From contig NC_083598.1 in NCBI RefSeq assembly GCF_020882245.1, forward strand, positions 58,999,858 to 59,063,857: 64,000 bases of DNA, read 5' to 3'. Made by a program: the position numbers and the translations under genes. Position 1 is the first letter of the stretch; each line of letters begins with the position of its first letter. Below the pieces are notes generated by a model. That model made no database searches and was not told the origin of the DNA. It saw only the letters and a program-made list of their open reading frames with translations. Shown here one piece after another: positions 1-12,114 of this stretch. This DNA is from Rhopalosiphum padi (taxonomy: Eukaryota; Arthropoda; Insecta; Hemiptera; Aphididae).

Positions 1-167
1 CCTGCATAATATTGTAATTTGTACTCGTACTGTATGTACAAAATATAATATATAGGAACTTAAAAATATGCACATATTATAGCAATAAATCAAATATTTA
101 AAACAAATTGTAACGCGTAGATATTTCGTTTTATTTGTCCGCATATTTTGTACGTTACGTTTTTTAG

Positions 168-3100
168 GGTCCAACGACAAGTCTGTAATTATTTGGGACG
201 TGAAAGGCCATTTAGATTTAAACGTAAAATTACACGACTCGTCAGAAGTGAGTGTTATTTTACTACATATTAATAATAATATATAATTATAAATAATAAC
301 ATATTATACTTAAGGCGTAATATGATGTATGTATGCAGTGGCGGATCCAAGGGAGGGGTAAAAGGGTAAATACCCCCCTTGAGCTTATTATATTTAAATT
401 TTATAAATTTATAAAAGTATAAAAATGTTGTCATTGATACCAGTTTGAAAGAATAAATTCTAAATGGTGAATATTATAATAAGTAAATAATATAAGTAGG
501 TAATTCATATTTATATTAATAAGTATGTTATTAAGTATGTATGAATAGTATCTGATGGATATATTTTAATTCCCTCCCCCCCCGGATGAATTTCTGGATC
601 CGCCACTGTATGTATATGTAGAGTAAATATTAATTAATTAAATATGTAATATTGGTTTTAGGACTTAAAATCTGCAGTTAACATCAGAAGAGACATTCAA
701 ATAGAAGTGACCTTTAGGAAAAAAGTAATGTTTACGAATGCTGTAAACTCGTGTGATTTTAGCAACGAATGTAAATACCTTGTAGCGGCCGGCGGGTAAC
801 AGCAATCGTTAATAGATTTTAAAATATTATCCGCTGTGTCTTAATTTATTTCAATTCTTTTTAGCGACAAGACCATCAGGGTTTGGAATGTTGACAAAAG
901 CGAACATATTGAAGAGTGCAAAGACTCGCCGCTGTATGCTCACCATTATTCGGTACAACAGATGATCATCTCTCCATGCTCGTCGTACATGGCGTCCTGT
1001 TCGTTGGATGGAATGACTGTTATTTGGGATCTTAATGTAATGATTTACAATATTCATACACAGAGGATTCACCATAAATGCAAACCCTATTTTATTCTTT
1101 AAAAATGTAGTTTTTTTTAATCTAATTTTTGCAGTATTTAATCATACCATATTTTTAAGTTATTGAGGTTTTTTGTAATACTTAAAAAGTGTTCCATGGT
1201 CCATGAAGATACAAACTTTTGTTTTTCAAATGAACCCTTTCTTTTTGAACATTTTTGAGTTATTTAACATTATGTAGCCATGTAGGTACTAAGGATAATT
1301 TATAGGTATATTATATAGACTTAAAAAATAATAATTTGGTAAATATGATGATTTAAAAATTGTAGCTATTAATATTATTATATCAATCCATCGTTATGTA
1401 TATGTTGTTTGTTAAAACTCAAAATGGTCCATGGATAATAAACACAACTAGATCCAATATTACTTCTATGTATATTTTAGTTTTTAAAAAATATTTTTAA
1501 GGACTAATATCCTTAGTTTAAACATATTTTCAATAATTGAGAAACTATTATTTCAAATTTTGAATTAGGTACATCAGATTTAAAAAAAAAAATAATTAAA
1601 TAATTTACAGTATAAATATAATGGAGGGGGGATTTTCTTTTGGATAAATTTGTATCATCACAGGACACATCTCTTTAGTAGTACTTACAGAAAATTTCAA
1701 GAATTAAAAAATATGATCTTCAAGTAAATTTATTTGAAGACTTCAATAATCAGAATTTTTATAAATAATATAAATTCATTATTAAATGAAAAAAAGGTAG
1801 ATGCATGAACACTTTTGGTGTATTACTCTGAATATAGCTTTGAACCGATTCATTGTCGCAATGGAAAATACTCAAATTATACGACTTATTGGACATTATT
1901 GCAAATCGAATTATAGACTCTAAAACAGAAAGGTTCATTACATACTGAGTATGGCGGGGCCCGATCCTGTTCATTTTCTGGCAACTCCGAATTGATCGCG
2001 GTCGCTTGCAACAACGAAATCGTATTCGTGTGGAAAATCGAAACATTACAACTTGTTGCGTACGTATATGATGGTTTTTAAATCACTGGTAAGGTGAACT
2101 GATAGTTTTGACTCCCCGTACTTGTATATAATAAACGACGTCTTGTTTTCTAATTTGTTCGTGTTTGTCTTGTTCTAATTTTTATATTCTGTTCGAATCA
2201 CCTTAATAACATAATCTAATCCAACAAGTAGTTAATTATATAGTTTTAAGATTTTTTTTTTAAAGATATTTTTAAACATCGAAATTCTCAGAAAAATATT
2301 CTGCAATGAAGTGTGAAAGTAAAAATGTCAGTATGTTATTATTATGTAATTTAAAACTGATAAACTTAAACATTTATTTTGATAAGAACTAGTAAAAATA
2401 CATAATTTTTCAAGTACAGTTGTGTTATTTTAATTTCAGAGTTCAGATTGCATAAAAAAATACACAAATTTTCTGTTTAATGATAAAAGTATCACTTTGT
2501 AGTATAAACATTATTAATTACATTATTTCAACACTATTATGTATTATTATAATATAGAAACGATTTTAGGAAGTTGTGCGGGAATGACGAAGACGTCACT
2601 TGTGTTTCGTTCAGTCCGGATTCTCGTTATTTAATGTCCGGTTGTGTGGAAGGACATTTCCGAATTTGGTCAGTTCATCCTAAAAAGCACATAATATCCG
2701 AGACGAGTATAATCGTCCAGGACAAAGCGCACGAAATCGGAATAACCAGCGCCCATTTCGTGATCAAGAGTATAAGTTTTATTGCATAAATAATAATTAT
2801 AGTTAAATTAGTTAATAGTTACAGTACCTACATTACTCTCAATATTATTCATGGAACTATAAGAATAAATATTTACATATTTTAACTTTTGCGTGATTTT
2901 AGTTTTAAATTTATTGATAATAAGTTAAATATCTGAAAAAAAAGAAAAAGTGGGCAAATAATAAAATTGTGCTTAAATACTATTTAATAGTATATATTAG
3001 TATACCCACGAGTAATATTATTATACATATTATAGTGATCACTATAATATTAATTCTGTAATCTATAATAATGTATAATATTATAATATATCTTTTTGAT

Positions 3101-6100
3101 ATCACATTTAAAAAATTAATATTATTAAATAATTCGTGTTAGCTTTACAGAATCTAGTACCTACATATAATTTGCATGCACATTTTTGATTTAATTGTTT
3201 TTGATACCAGCTAATTTGTAATTTAGTACCTATTATTAAAAATAATTATTTTCTCATTTTTCCAATTTCTAAAACTTTTAAATTTTTAAAATGCCTGATT
3301 GATATATCCAAATATATTATAATAATCGTGGAAATTAAAATCTTCGCAAATACGACGTGCTTTTAGTTCTCTTCATAGTATTTAGCTGTTATACAATATA
3401 ATAATATATATTATTATTTATTAATTGGGTTGATATCGCAGATCCATCTAGAAAATCACATTCGATATTGATGTTAACGGGCGGCAGCGATGCTGTGGTA
3501 AAAATATGGAGGCTAATGAATGACCGAATCGACTTTAAAATGAAGTTTGTTGGTCACGGTAGCGACATCACGTGTGTTAAGTTCCCACGGCACATAACCA
3601 CGTTCTTGGCGTCTACATCGTTGGATAAGACAGCTCGAATATGGCAAACGGTAGATAAATGGAAAAAACACAATTTAATATAATTATAATAATTGATTTG
3701 TCGTGTAGAATAAGTGAAACTAGTGAAAGTGTAGGTATGTGTATGTCATTTGATTTGTATTAACAACTTAACAAGTTTATTTGGCACAAACAATAATAAA
3801 TTGTTATCAATTAGGTCATATTAATCTTTCATCTCCCACAAGTTTTAATTTTAGCTATACTTGAAATTCGGAGTGTCAAAAAGGCGTATATATAAGTTAT
3901 ACGTAAATACACAGAGAGTAAGTATTTGGGTAATTATATGTTTTGACAAATTTCAAAACTGTTATTTATGTTAAAAAAAATGTTTTATCGATTATTAAAT
4001 CAATAACTATTGGTGGTCGCATTATAGTTCGTATTAATTGACAATCATCTGTAATTATAAACTATAAAGTAAAGACAACTTAATTTCTTGTCAATATTGT
4101 TGTAAAATATGTAGATTGTAGGTGTTCATTTAATGGTGAATTTGGAGTTCCCCTATCCCCAAAAAACTCCTAGAAGCTCCCTCAAAAAATATAAATTCAA
4201 TATAATAAGTATTTCGTTGATGAACATTATTAAAAAACATTCTGGGGGCTGCGGCTTATCTTGAATATTTATTCTATTTGCGTTACCTACTATAATGAGA
4301 ATTGCTCATATTTTTAACGTACCTACAAGTATTAAAATGTTTATTAATTTTTTTTTAGAAAACTGGAGATTGTCTGCATGTTATCGATCCTAAAGATGCT
4401 ATTCTCACTTGTTGCTCATTTTCGTCAAATAATAAAATACTAGCTACAGGTTATTATAACAACAATTATAATAATTTAATATACCTAAGTACTTAGTCGT
4501 TTGGTTTTTCAAAATGAATTTGAACAATCTTTTTTTATATATATATTTATTTATTATATTGCTATTATGCTAATATCATAATAAGAACTAAGTATATAAT
4601 TAAATATAATATAGTTTAATAAATAAACACACTACTTACTTCAGCTAGTGTATATGCGCATATTGTTAAAATATTATTTATTTACATTTCAATACGGTCG
4701 ATATATTGTGTGCGACTGTGCAAACACAGCTAGAAAGCAATACCTATACCAATATGAACGTCGGATATTGAGCATTTTAAAATTACATGTTTATTTATTG
4801 ATATTGTGGGCATCACCCATTTGCGCCAAAATAAAAAAGGTATGTTTTTTCCAACCGCCCATTTGCGCCAAATTCACCTGGTATAATTATAATAAAAAAA
4901 TATATTTTTTCTCAAATAATAAACAATAGTTAGAATTTTATTTAAATCATAGTCAATTTTAAAAATAATAATCAATAACAATTTATAATTTTCTATTGCT
5001 TTTAAAGTAGTTTTTAATCTTTTTTAACTTGTGAATTATTTTTGGGGTTAGGTTTATTTTTAATACTACTATTGACAGACTTATAAAAATAACTTTATTA
5101 TACGTTACAGAAACGAAGTCTTTTAAATTACGAATTAACCAACTATTTAATGTAAAATGTTTAAACAGGTAAATTTGGCGCAAATGGGCTATACCCAAAA
5201 TCAATTAGTTTTTTTTGGCCCAAATGGGTAACTCACGATATTGTCATGATTCATGACACTCTGTAAAAGTTAATGAAATGCGTACTAATTCGGAGTTAAC
5301 AACATTGTAGGGTCGTTGGATAAAGCTATGTTTCTGTGGAATTTACCGTTGGACGACGAAGACGCAACGTCAATTAGGAAGTCGGTAGGTAACTACAGTA
5401 ATAATCCGCAAAATATTAACCTTTCACGATATAATATTTATAATAACACAGTAAACAGCACAATGAACACTCACCCCAAACGTACCGGTTGACAGTCTGC
5501 ACATACGAATGAATGTAAATTATAAGTATTATTTGTCAATCACTTTAGGTATCTATATAGTATATTATATTATATGAAATTATGATATTAATTTACTTTA
5601 TTTTTTATATTATTATAGTATGTTTAACGTTACCTTTACTATTTACGTAGATTGTAGATAGTTCAAATTAGTTTGACCGTCATAGCATGTAGGTATTGGC
5701 CATTTGGCCATGTTATTTATAAAACGATCGTATATTTTTGTTTTTGGTTGATAGGCGTCATTGGAAGCACACAGATCGCGATTGAACGGCATGTCCGGTA
5801 AGACGTGTGTAAATACTAAATACAATACTATAATGTCATATATTACTCATATTATACCATTATATCGTTCGAATTATAATAATAATAATTACAATTATTA
5901 TTGCTCAGTACTCTACTCTGCGGTGTGGTTGATTTAAAAAAAAAAAAATGAAAAACATAGATAAAAAAGTATGTGCCAAATTTTCATATAACTGATTTTT
6001 GTTTAATTTGAACAATTTTTCATGTATATCTAAACGTGTAATATAATAAATTACGCCGATGACATAAGAGTACCCGAATTTTATTACTACGTGTATTCGC

Positions 6101-6753
6101 CTATCGGGTCAACTGCACATGTAACGGCGGGACACAGTAAAAAAAAAAAAACAATTTGTTTCGTCCGCAGATGACGACAGACGAGATTTGGAAGTGGCAT
6201 TGTCAAAACTATCGTCGTCGACAGACATACCCGACGAGTTCATCTGTCCTATAACACAGCAGATCTTCAGAGATCCCGTGATATGTTCAGGTATACAATC
6301 CGAGGTTTAACTCTAGTTCCCAGTTTCGTGCTTGAAGAGTTTGCAAAGGTATGTAGGTAGTACCTACTAGGTACATAAAAAAAGGATTTGAATAACGACC
6401 TCTCTATTCTTCTTTTATACTTGATGATTAAGACAGATGAAGCGGTAACAGAAAAAAAAAAGAAAATTAACTCGTTTCTTGATTCTTCTATTGGTTGTAG
6501 TTCGTAGATATAGACCTTTTGAAAACCACATTATAAACTAGTTTATAAGGTCTTTAAGAAGCGTAAAAAAATTTAACTATTGATTTTTTTCTGGATAGAC
6601 GGACATACTTACGATAGATCGGCCATGATGTCATGGTTCCGCCGAGGCAAATTTAGTAGCCCATTAACAAACGAACCGCTCGTATCCAAGTCTATGACGC
6701 TAAACACCACCATAAAAGAAGCAATCTCAGTGTTTATCCAACAAAATCAATGA
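168..6753 (+). CDS. WDSUB1: WD40-repeat/U-box protein (WDSUB1-like), 5'-partial
   Basis: Eleven exons with GT/AG borders and fully consistent phases: 168-247, 662-795, 865-1036, 1929-2059, 2570-2769, 3442-3650, 4359-4449, 5311-5384, 5755-5797, 6171-6290, 6599-6753 (TGA). They encode about 469 residues; the start codon lies upstream of the window. Successive exons give WD40 blades ending in motifs such as KSVIIWDV, KTIRVWNV, MTVIWDL, VVKIWRL, KTARIWQT and KAMFLWNL, making a propeller of about seven blades. The last two exons encode a C-terminal U-box (DEFICPITQQIF, then DGHTYDRSAMMSWF and PLTNEPL), the E2-binding fold of U-box ubiquitin ligases, so the product is probably a cytosolic E3 or E3 adaptor. 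The order WD40 then U-box is that of vertebrate WDSUB1, but only about 50 residues separate the last blade from the U-box and no SAM domain is visible. Family call is strong; exact orthology is inferred. Confidence 0.9.
336..608. mobile_element. hAT-type MITE in first intron of the WD40/U-box gene
   Basis: About 273 bp bounded by perfect 14-bp terminal inverted repeats, CAGTGGCGGATCCA at 336 and its complement ending at 608. The flanks, TATGTATG on the left and TATGTATA on the right, look like a 7-of-8 match to an 8-bp target duplication, typical of hAT insertions. There is no coding capacity. Internal C- and G-runs next to the termini extend the inverted symmetry. Confidence 0.75.
1140..1300 (+). 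repeat. Dispersed repeat fragment in intron
   Basis: The stretch around 1200-1250 (GATACAAACTTTTGTTTTTC and following) closely matches 38165-38230 downstream of an ACAGGGTGATTTTTTAAG terminus. Both are copies of one dispersed repeat. The copy here lacks the terminus. The rest of this ~0.9 kb intron shows nothing I can name. Confidence 0.5.
4798..5250. mobile_element. TIR element (MITE) with CCCATTTGCGCCAAA termini
   Basis: The motif CCCATTTGCGCCAAA occurs at 4816 and again near 4859. Its complement occurs near 5173 (TTTGGCGCAAATGGG), and a diverged copy ends at 5230. Imperfect symmetry extends outward (ATATTGTGGG on the left, CACGATATTG on the right). The ~450-bp AT-rich interior has no convincing ORF; the two short ORFs it contains are artefacts of the repeat arms. 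It lies in an intron of the WD40/U-box gene. The superfamily is not determined. Confidence 0.65.
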
Positions 6754-6956
6754 ACGTAAATGACTACAGAATCAACGGTTTTTAAATTTATCGATCCCAA
6801 CTTTTTTATGTGTGTGGATAATATATCAACTACTATAGGGTCACATTTTGGAAATATAATAATTGTTTGATCAGAAAATTTGCTTGCAGCAAATCGTAAT
6901 ACTATTATAATTGTTGTTACTTTATGCACTTTTTTCTTTTTAACATATTTTATTAA

Positions 6957-6962
6957 AATAAA
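6957..6962 (+). terminator. Polyadenylation signal of the WD40/U-box gene
   Basis: An AATAAA hexamer lies about 200 nt after the TGA stop, followed by a T/G-rich stretch (TTTTGTTTTTGTG at about 6980). This is a plausible cleavage and polyadenylation site. Confidence 0.5.
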
Positions 6963-7216
6963 AATATTTGCATTAAAGATTTTGTTTTTGTGTTTTATAA
7001 ATACTAAACAGTTGTAGTGTTAAAAATATCTCTTTACAATTGATGTTTGGAGTTCATTGTAGATTTTTTATACAATTTGTATACATGAATTAATAGACAT
7101 AAGATAATTTTTAGTAAATCATACAATTATTATAATATTAATCTATATTTGTCATTGGTAATTTAAATTTTATGGCTTTTGTAGTTGTGTTTGTATAATT
7201 AAATAATATAATATTA

Positions 7217-7222
7217 TTTATT
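7217..7222 (-). terminator. Candidate ANKMY2 polyadenylation signal
   Basis: TTTATT on the plus strand reads AATAAA on the minus strand, about 520 nt beyond the ANKMY2 stop. If used, the 3' UTR ends about 200 bp from the end of the convergent WD40/U-box transcript. Nearer variant hexamers also exist, so the site is uncertain. Confidence 0.3.
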
Positions 7223-7744
7223 ATAAAATTAATACTTTTAAGTAATGAGTAATATTATATTTCATATCTAATTGACAAACACAAAATAGCATACAATATT
7301 TTATCAATCATCTAACAGATTATATTACATTATATATTTAGACCTTATCATTTTAACAATTGAAGTGGAGGTTTTAATAATAGAATATTAATCAGAAAAA
7401 ATGTTTTAAAAACAGGTATAGGATTACTTATTATTAAATTGGAAACAAATTAAAACACTATCTAACAAAGGTATAAAGGTTCAAAATGTTTTACACACAA
7501 ACTTCTATTATATAATATGGGTTTTATGACAATGTTAAAAAACATTATCAAAAGCTTCTAAATGACTTAGTTTATACAAATTGTATTATAACACATGTTA
7601 TCAAATTACTTTAAAGTAATTTTACATACACGTTAGTCTAAATTTAAAACGTAAAACATATGCTGCCAATTAATCGTTAAATATTTTAAACACACATATA
7701 TAGTTAATGAATATACATTTCATAATGTACTAATTGGGTAAAAT

Positions 7745-10158
7745 TTAATTTATCCCTAGTCCAGATAAACTTTCTGCTACGTGTGAACTGTCTATAGATG
7801 TTTGAGAGGCTCCATTGTTACTGGCCTCTCTGTTACACTCTTTTTTATGAACAAACCAATGTATACGTTGACACTCACGGTTACAGTATTGAACAGCTTT
7901 GCATTTAGCACATTTTTTGGTAGCATTATTTTCAGCACATGTACCGCATACACGTTCTTCGCCAAATGAATCTATGCCCATACCGCGTCTATTTCCAATC
8001 ATTACCAGTATAACATTGAGTGCTGTCATGCCATCTTTACCTCGTGTCAAACTAGCGACCATCTAAAATGAAATAGCAATATATTTATCATATAAATTAT
8101 TCTATAATCATATGTTGAATTATATATATATATAAAATAGAAGTTAAAATAATTTTTGTTCTTGGAATTAATTAGTAGAATAGCTGCAGAAGATATATAG
8201 TAAAATTGTATATTCAAATAAATAATCACAAATATTTAAAAATAAATTAGTTGAAGATTTTAGCTCACACTATTAAAAAAAATAAGGATTATTAACTACA
8301 TTTCATCAATACAAGATAGGTTATCTTATCTAGTACTTCACAAATTCATGATTTAAATTAATAATTAATTGATTATTAATTTCAACATAAGTGCAAAAAC
8401 TCAGTAGACTTAGAAGGATTTAGTTTAGTAAGCTCACAGTTATAAAATAGGTCACTAAGATTATACTATTTTATTCATTATATTTATTGTTTAAGGATCC
8501 GCTACACCAACATTAGTTTTTTCTGTCCATTTCTCACATAATATAGGAATAAAGATATTCTGTATTTCCACAATTACAACTGTGGTTAAGTTTATATTAC
8601 TTATTGTATATTTTATAAAGATGAACATTTCCCGTGCTTTGACTAGATAGATTTTTAATATTTTCATTTTTGAAGAAGTTATTAACAGTTAATAATAATC
8701 AAAATTATTTTAAGTTAAAACATCTTTAAGTTTATAAAAAAAATGTAAATATTAAAAATCTATCTAGTCAAAACACAGGCAATATTCTTCTTTATAAAAT
8801 ATATAATAGGTGCATTTGCCCTAAAGAGAATCGTAATCGAGGAAATACGGAATATCTCTGTTCCTATATTATGTGAGATTGATAGAGAAAACAAATGTTG
8901 GTGTGGCGGTCCCTTAATGCTTAAATATATTGTAGGTAAGAAGTATTATTATTAGTAGAACATTCTAAGATGTGGTCAGTTCAAGATAAAATCAAAATTA
9001 TATAAATGAGAATAATTTTACCTGTCTGAAAATTGTACAATCCCTAAATGGAAACATTCTAATGCAATCCTTAAGAAATTGTTCCGAATAAATTTCACTT
9101 TTCAATATTTTCTTAATGAATAATTCCTTTGGATCTGACTGTTTTTCACTTTTTATATCACTGTAAATATTAAATGAGAAATATTTTGAAATTCAAAATA
9201 TATTATTAACTATTTAAACAAGAAATTACTTGTGTTTGGCAATTTCAATCAGAATACTAGCTAAATAATGAAACTTGAATGCCATCACTTCATTAGTCTC
9301 TAGTTGTTTATTAATTTCACGCTCGCACATCAAATTCAACACTTTGTAAATTTTTGACGCATTATCATCAACTAGGAAAACTGGAGGTATTTCAAGAGCC
9401 ACTTTTACTGGATGGATGTTGGTCTGTAAGATATTATGGTACAATGATAGTTATTAGTCATAACAATCAATATAATCTAATTGTATGATGTTGCCAATAT
9501 TAAAAATGAATAATAATAATACCATCATAATAAATTTGTGAACAGGTTGGGCTAACTCTGAAGGTAACTTTGGTTCGTTTTCATTTGAGTCTGGTAATGT
9601 GTAACAAGTGACTTCTTCTTCTGGTACATAATTGCTAATTACCGCCACACAGTTGTGATTGCCTGTGTTTAAACAATATATATGTCATGAACACCTGGTG
9701 AATGCGATTAATAAGCGTACTAACCAACAAAAGCACCCATTTGTGAAGCTGTGCGTCCTACTGTATTGGTCAGATCACTTTTGGCACCGGCGGCCAACAG
9801 CAAACAGCATACAACAGGGTTGCCGCTGAGGGCAGCAAAGTGCAAGGCAGTGTACTGATACTTATGTTTCCCCGAATTAACGTCAGCGCCCTGCAATGAA
9901 CAAAACGATTAGTAAACACCGAATAGATAAAACAAAAAAAAAAAAATCTGATTTACTAACCCTGTTCAACAGCCAACGGACGATTTGCTCGTTACCCTTA
10001 TACGCGGCGTGTTGCAGCGGAGTCATGCCATGTTCGTCCAGTATATCTGTGCTCAGGTCGTGTTTAGCGTAGATCTTCTGGAGGCCGTCAAAGTCATTGA
10101 CGAATATAGCTTTGAAAACGTCTTGCGTCATCCCGTCACCGTCCTCAGAATAAAACAT
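7745..10158 (-). CDS. ANKMY2: Ankyrin repeat and MYND-domain protein 2
   Basis: Complete six-exon gene read on the minus strand: 10158-9961 (ATG), 9890-9725, 9662-9523, 9423-9230, 9160-9022, 8062-7745 (TAA). All junctions are GT/AG and in phase, giving 384 residues; vertebrate ANKMY2 is somewhat longer (about 440), mainly in its tail. Ankyrin repeats fill residues ~40-130 (HGMTPLQHAAYKG, YTALHFAALSGN, GRTASQMGAFVG). A C-terminal MYND zinc finger has ligands C318, C321, C330, C333, C339, C343, H351 and C355. The segment KLPSELAQPVHK before the middle helical region is also ANKMY2-like. In vertebrates ANKMY2 works with FKBP8 in delivering adenylyl cyclases to cilia and so modulates Hedgehog signalling; the same role here is inference. 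It is convergent with the preceding gene. Confidence 0.95.
8495..8913. mobile_element. piggyBac-like MITE with TTAA target duplication
   Basis: The 419-bp element is flanked by TTAA at 8491-8494 and 8914-8917. The termini are GGATCCGCTACACCAACA and, on the other strand, GGGACCGCCACACCAACA. The inverted repeat continues for more than 100 bp (CTCACATAATATAGGAA against its complement near 8860). An inner pair also matches (TAGATAGATTTTTAATATT and its complement). There is no coding capacity. It lies in the last intron of ANKMY2. TTAA duplication is the signature of piggyBac transposases. Confidence 0.85.
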
Positions 10159-11160
10159 CGTCAGAAACAGGAACGTGTGACTAACACCTTACCTCGTCTA
10201 CTGGAAAAATCTTCAGATGGTGACTTTAGAATTGCGATATATGTAACGGACTAGACTCAAGACGTGAAACTAATAGATTAGAGAGGGTTTCCTCGAGGAG
10301 AATCTAGCAATGCGTGTGCTCGGAGCAGTACGCAACGCTGTACGGTCAAGTATCGAAAATTATGTAAACAAATCATGTACCGCTGCTTGCCATGATAACA
10401 GTACGCTGTTATCATATTTAACCAAACAAGACTGTGGTTAGCCAACTATCCGTTCTAGGTGTACGATCGCCAGAGGTTTAGATAAAAACCGCAGATGTCT
10501 TACAGATCAATTATATATTTTGTTTCACTAGATAGCCATTTCATAGTCAATTAGTTAATTAAATAAAATTAATATTCAAAATGTAGGTACATTAATTGTC
10601 CTAATACTCATTTATTCCAAGAAATATTTGTTCTAATGACGATTTGTTCCACAGTCTATTTATACCTCTAGCCAATACTTTCAATATTGAATATTTGTTG
10701 TGCTTACTGCTTTGGCTCATATTATTGTTTCAAACTATATATTTTATTCAAATTTCCAATTCCAATGATTTTATTCCGATGGACTATAAAAGATTAAATA
10801 TCAAAATAATGGTGTATGGTTTTATTTTTGTGTATATTATATACACGTTAATAATACAGACAGACAGGCGATCGTAAACTCTGCCGAAATACCGGTTAGA
10901 TAAAAAGGCAATGAAAAGGTCTATAATATGTAAACCACCAATCACCAGTTTTATTTTCTTACCTGTAATGGATAAATGGAAACTTTGACAGTGTTAAGTG
11001 ACTAAGCCCCCCCCCCCACCAGTATTTCCCCCAAATTTCCGCTTATGGCCTTCTCACGTTAAATACGTTGACAATGTTGACATCCATTGCGATGACATAC
11101 GTAAAAATTTCTAAAGTAAATATGTGAAACTTAACAGTATAGTATATTCATATCCTGAGA
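10159..11160. other. ANKMY2 upstream region and unassigned intergenic DNA
   Basis: The first ~200 bp upstream of the ANKMY2 ATG are the expected 5' UTR and promoter; I see no clear TATA box. A 10-bp-arm palindrome lies at 10392-10415. A C-run starts at about 11008. The hydrophobic 77-codon ORF at 10644-10877 has AT-rich composition and no homology I recognise, so I do not call it a gene. Confidence 0.5.
10392..10415. promoter_or_regulatory. Palindrome with paired GATAA sites upstream of ANKMY2
   Basis: ATGATAACAG and CTGTTATCAT form perfect 10-bp arms around a 4-nt spacer, 234 bp upstream of the ANKMY2 start codon. Each arm carries a GATAA core. It could be a dimeric transcription-factor site; function is inferred from symmetry and position only. 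Confidence 0.4.
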
Positions 11161-11480
11161 CGTTCAGGATCTTCTATACAAGATGGCTGTGGAGATCCTG
11201 ACGCTCAAAGAGGTAGAGGAGAGGGCGAGGCAAGCCGCCGTGGCCAACTGATGGCGAATATCAACACGAGTGTCGAGGGTGACGGGCTCAGGCCGACCCG
11301 AGAAGAAGAGCTCCGTATGAGAAGTGTAGGGCGGTTGGCTCAGGCCGGTCCGAGAAGAATCTCTCTCGGTACGAGTTGTCTAGCAGACAGCGGCGGACTT
11401 AGGTCGTCCCGAAAAGACATCGTCACGCAACTGCTGTATATATTTTATTTTATGTGTATCACTGTGTATTTGTAAGGGGT
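11160..11480 (+). repeat. GC-rich island with ~55-bp imperfect tandem repeats
   Basis: This is much richer in G and C than its surroundings. The motif GGCTCAGGCCG-CCGAGAAGA recurs at about 11285 and 11337 and, diverged, at 11395 (GGACTTAGGTCG), a period of 52-58 bp. A 74-codon plus-strand ORF runs through it, but the repeats explain it. The sequence beyond (to ~11700) ends with a TTCAATAAACGATG signal, as in the 3' end of a transcribed mobile element. I do not recognise the family. Confidence 0.45.
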
Positions 11481-12114
11481 TAACGCTGATCACGTCCCGC
11501 GTATCCCCATTTAAGTTGCATTTTTTCTATTCACCTTCTCAGGCTGTGTTCTATATATATATGTGTATATATATACCAGCTTGCTAAGGAAGGTAGTTCC
11601 CGTACCCTAGAGGGCTCAACAATTATAAATATTAATAATATTATATGCTTATCTTTATCATTCAATAAACGATGCTGCATGGGGGCTAATCAATGCGAAA
11701 ACAGTTAGGCTCCCATGTAGTGATTTGCAAAAAAAAAAGTATATTTCAACCAAATTTTTAAGTTAAAATTATAAAAAAAAAAACCATGTTTAATGATTAT
11801 TATGATTATTTGACGTTATACACGTCATTAGTACATTACAATAAAACAATATAATTATTTTTATTTTTAAGTTTTGTATATTTTTTTATGTATTTGGCGT
11901 AGGTACCTAACTATTATTTGTGGATAATTATTATTATAAAAATTATATATTTTTTTTAAAAATAATGTATAATAGATATACATTTTATACTGTTACCTGG
12001 TTTTTTTTTCTGGCGGAGTATACACTAAAAAAAGGTAGGGTACTTGTAGTGGAGTTAACATGCACCCAGATAGACAGACAGACATACAGTATACTGTTAA
12101 ACTTCAATTAACCG

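Noticed and set aside
9985..10254. Plus-strand 89-codon ORF
   Set aside because: Antisense shadow of ANKMY2 exon 1.
10644..10877. 77-codon hydrophobic ORF on the plus strand
   Set aside because: AT-rich composition generates Leu/Ile/Phe-rich ORFs easily; no splice or promoter context and no recognised family.
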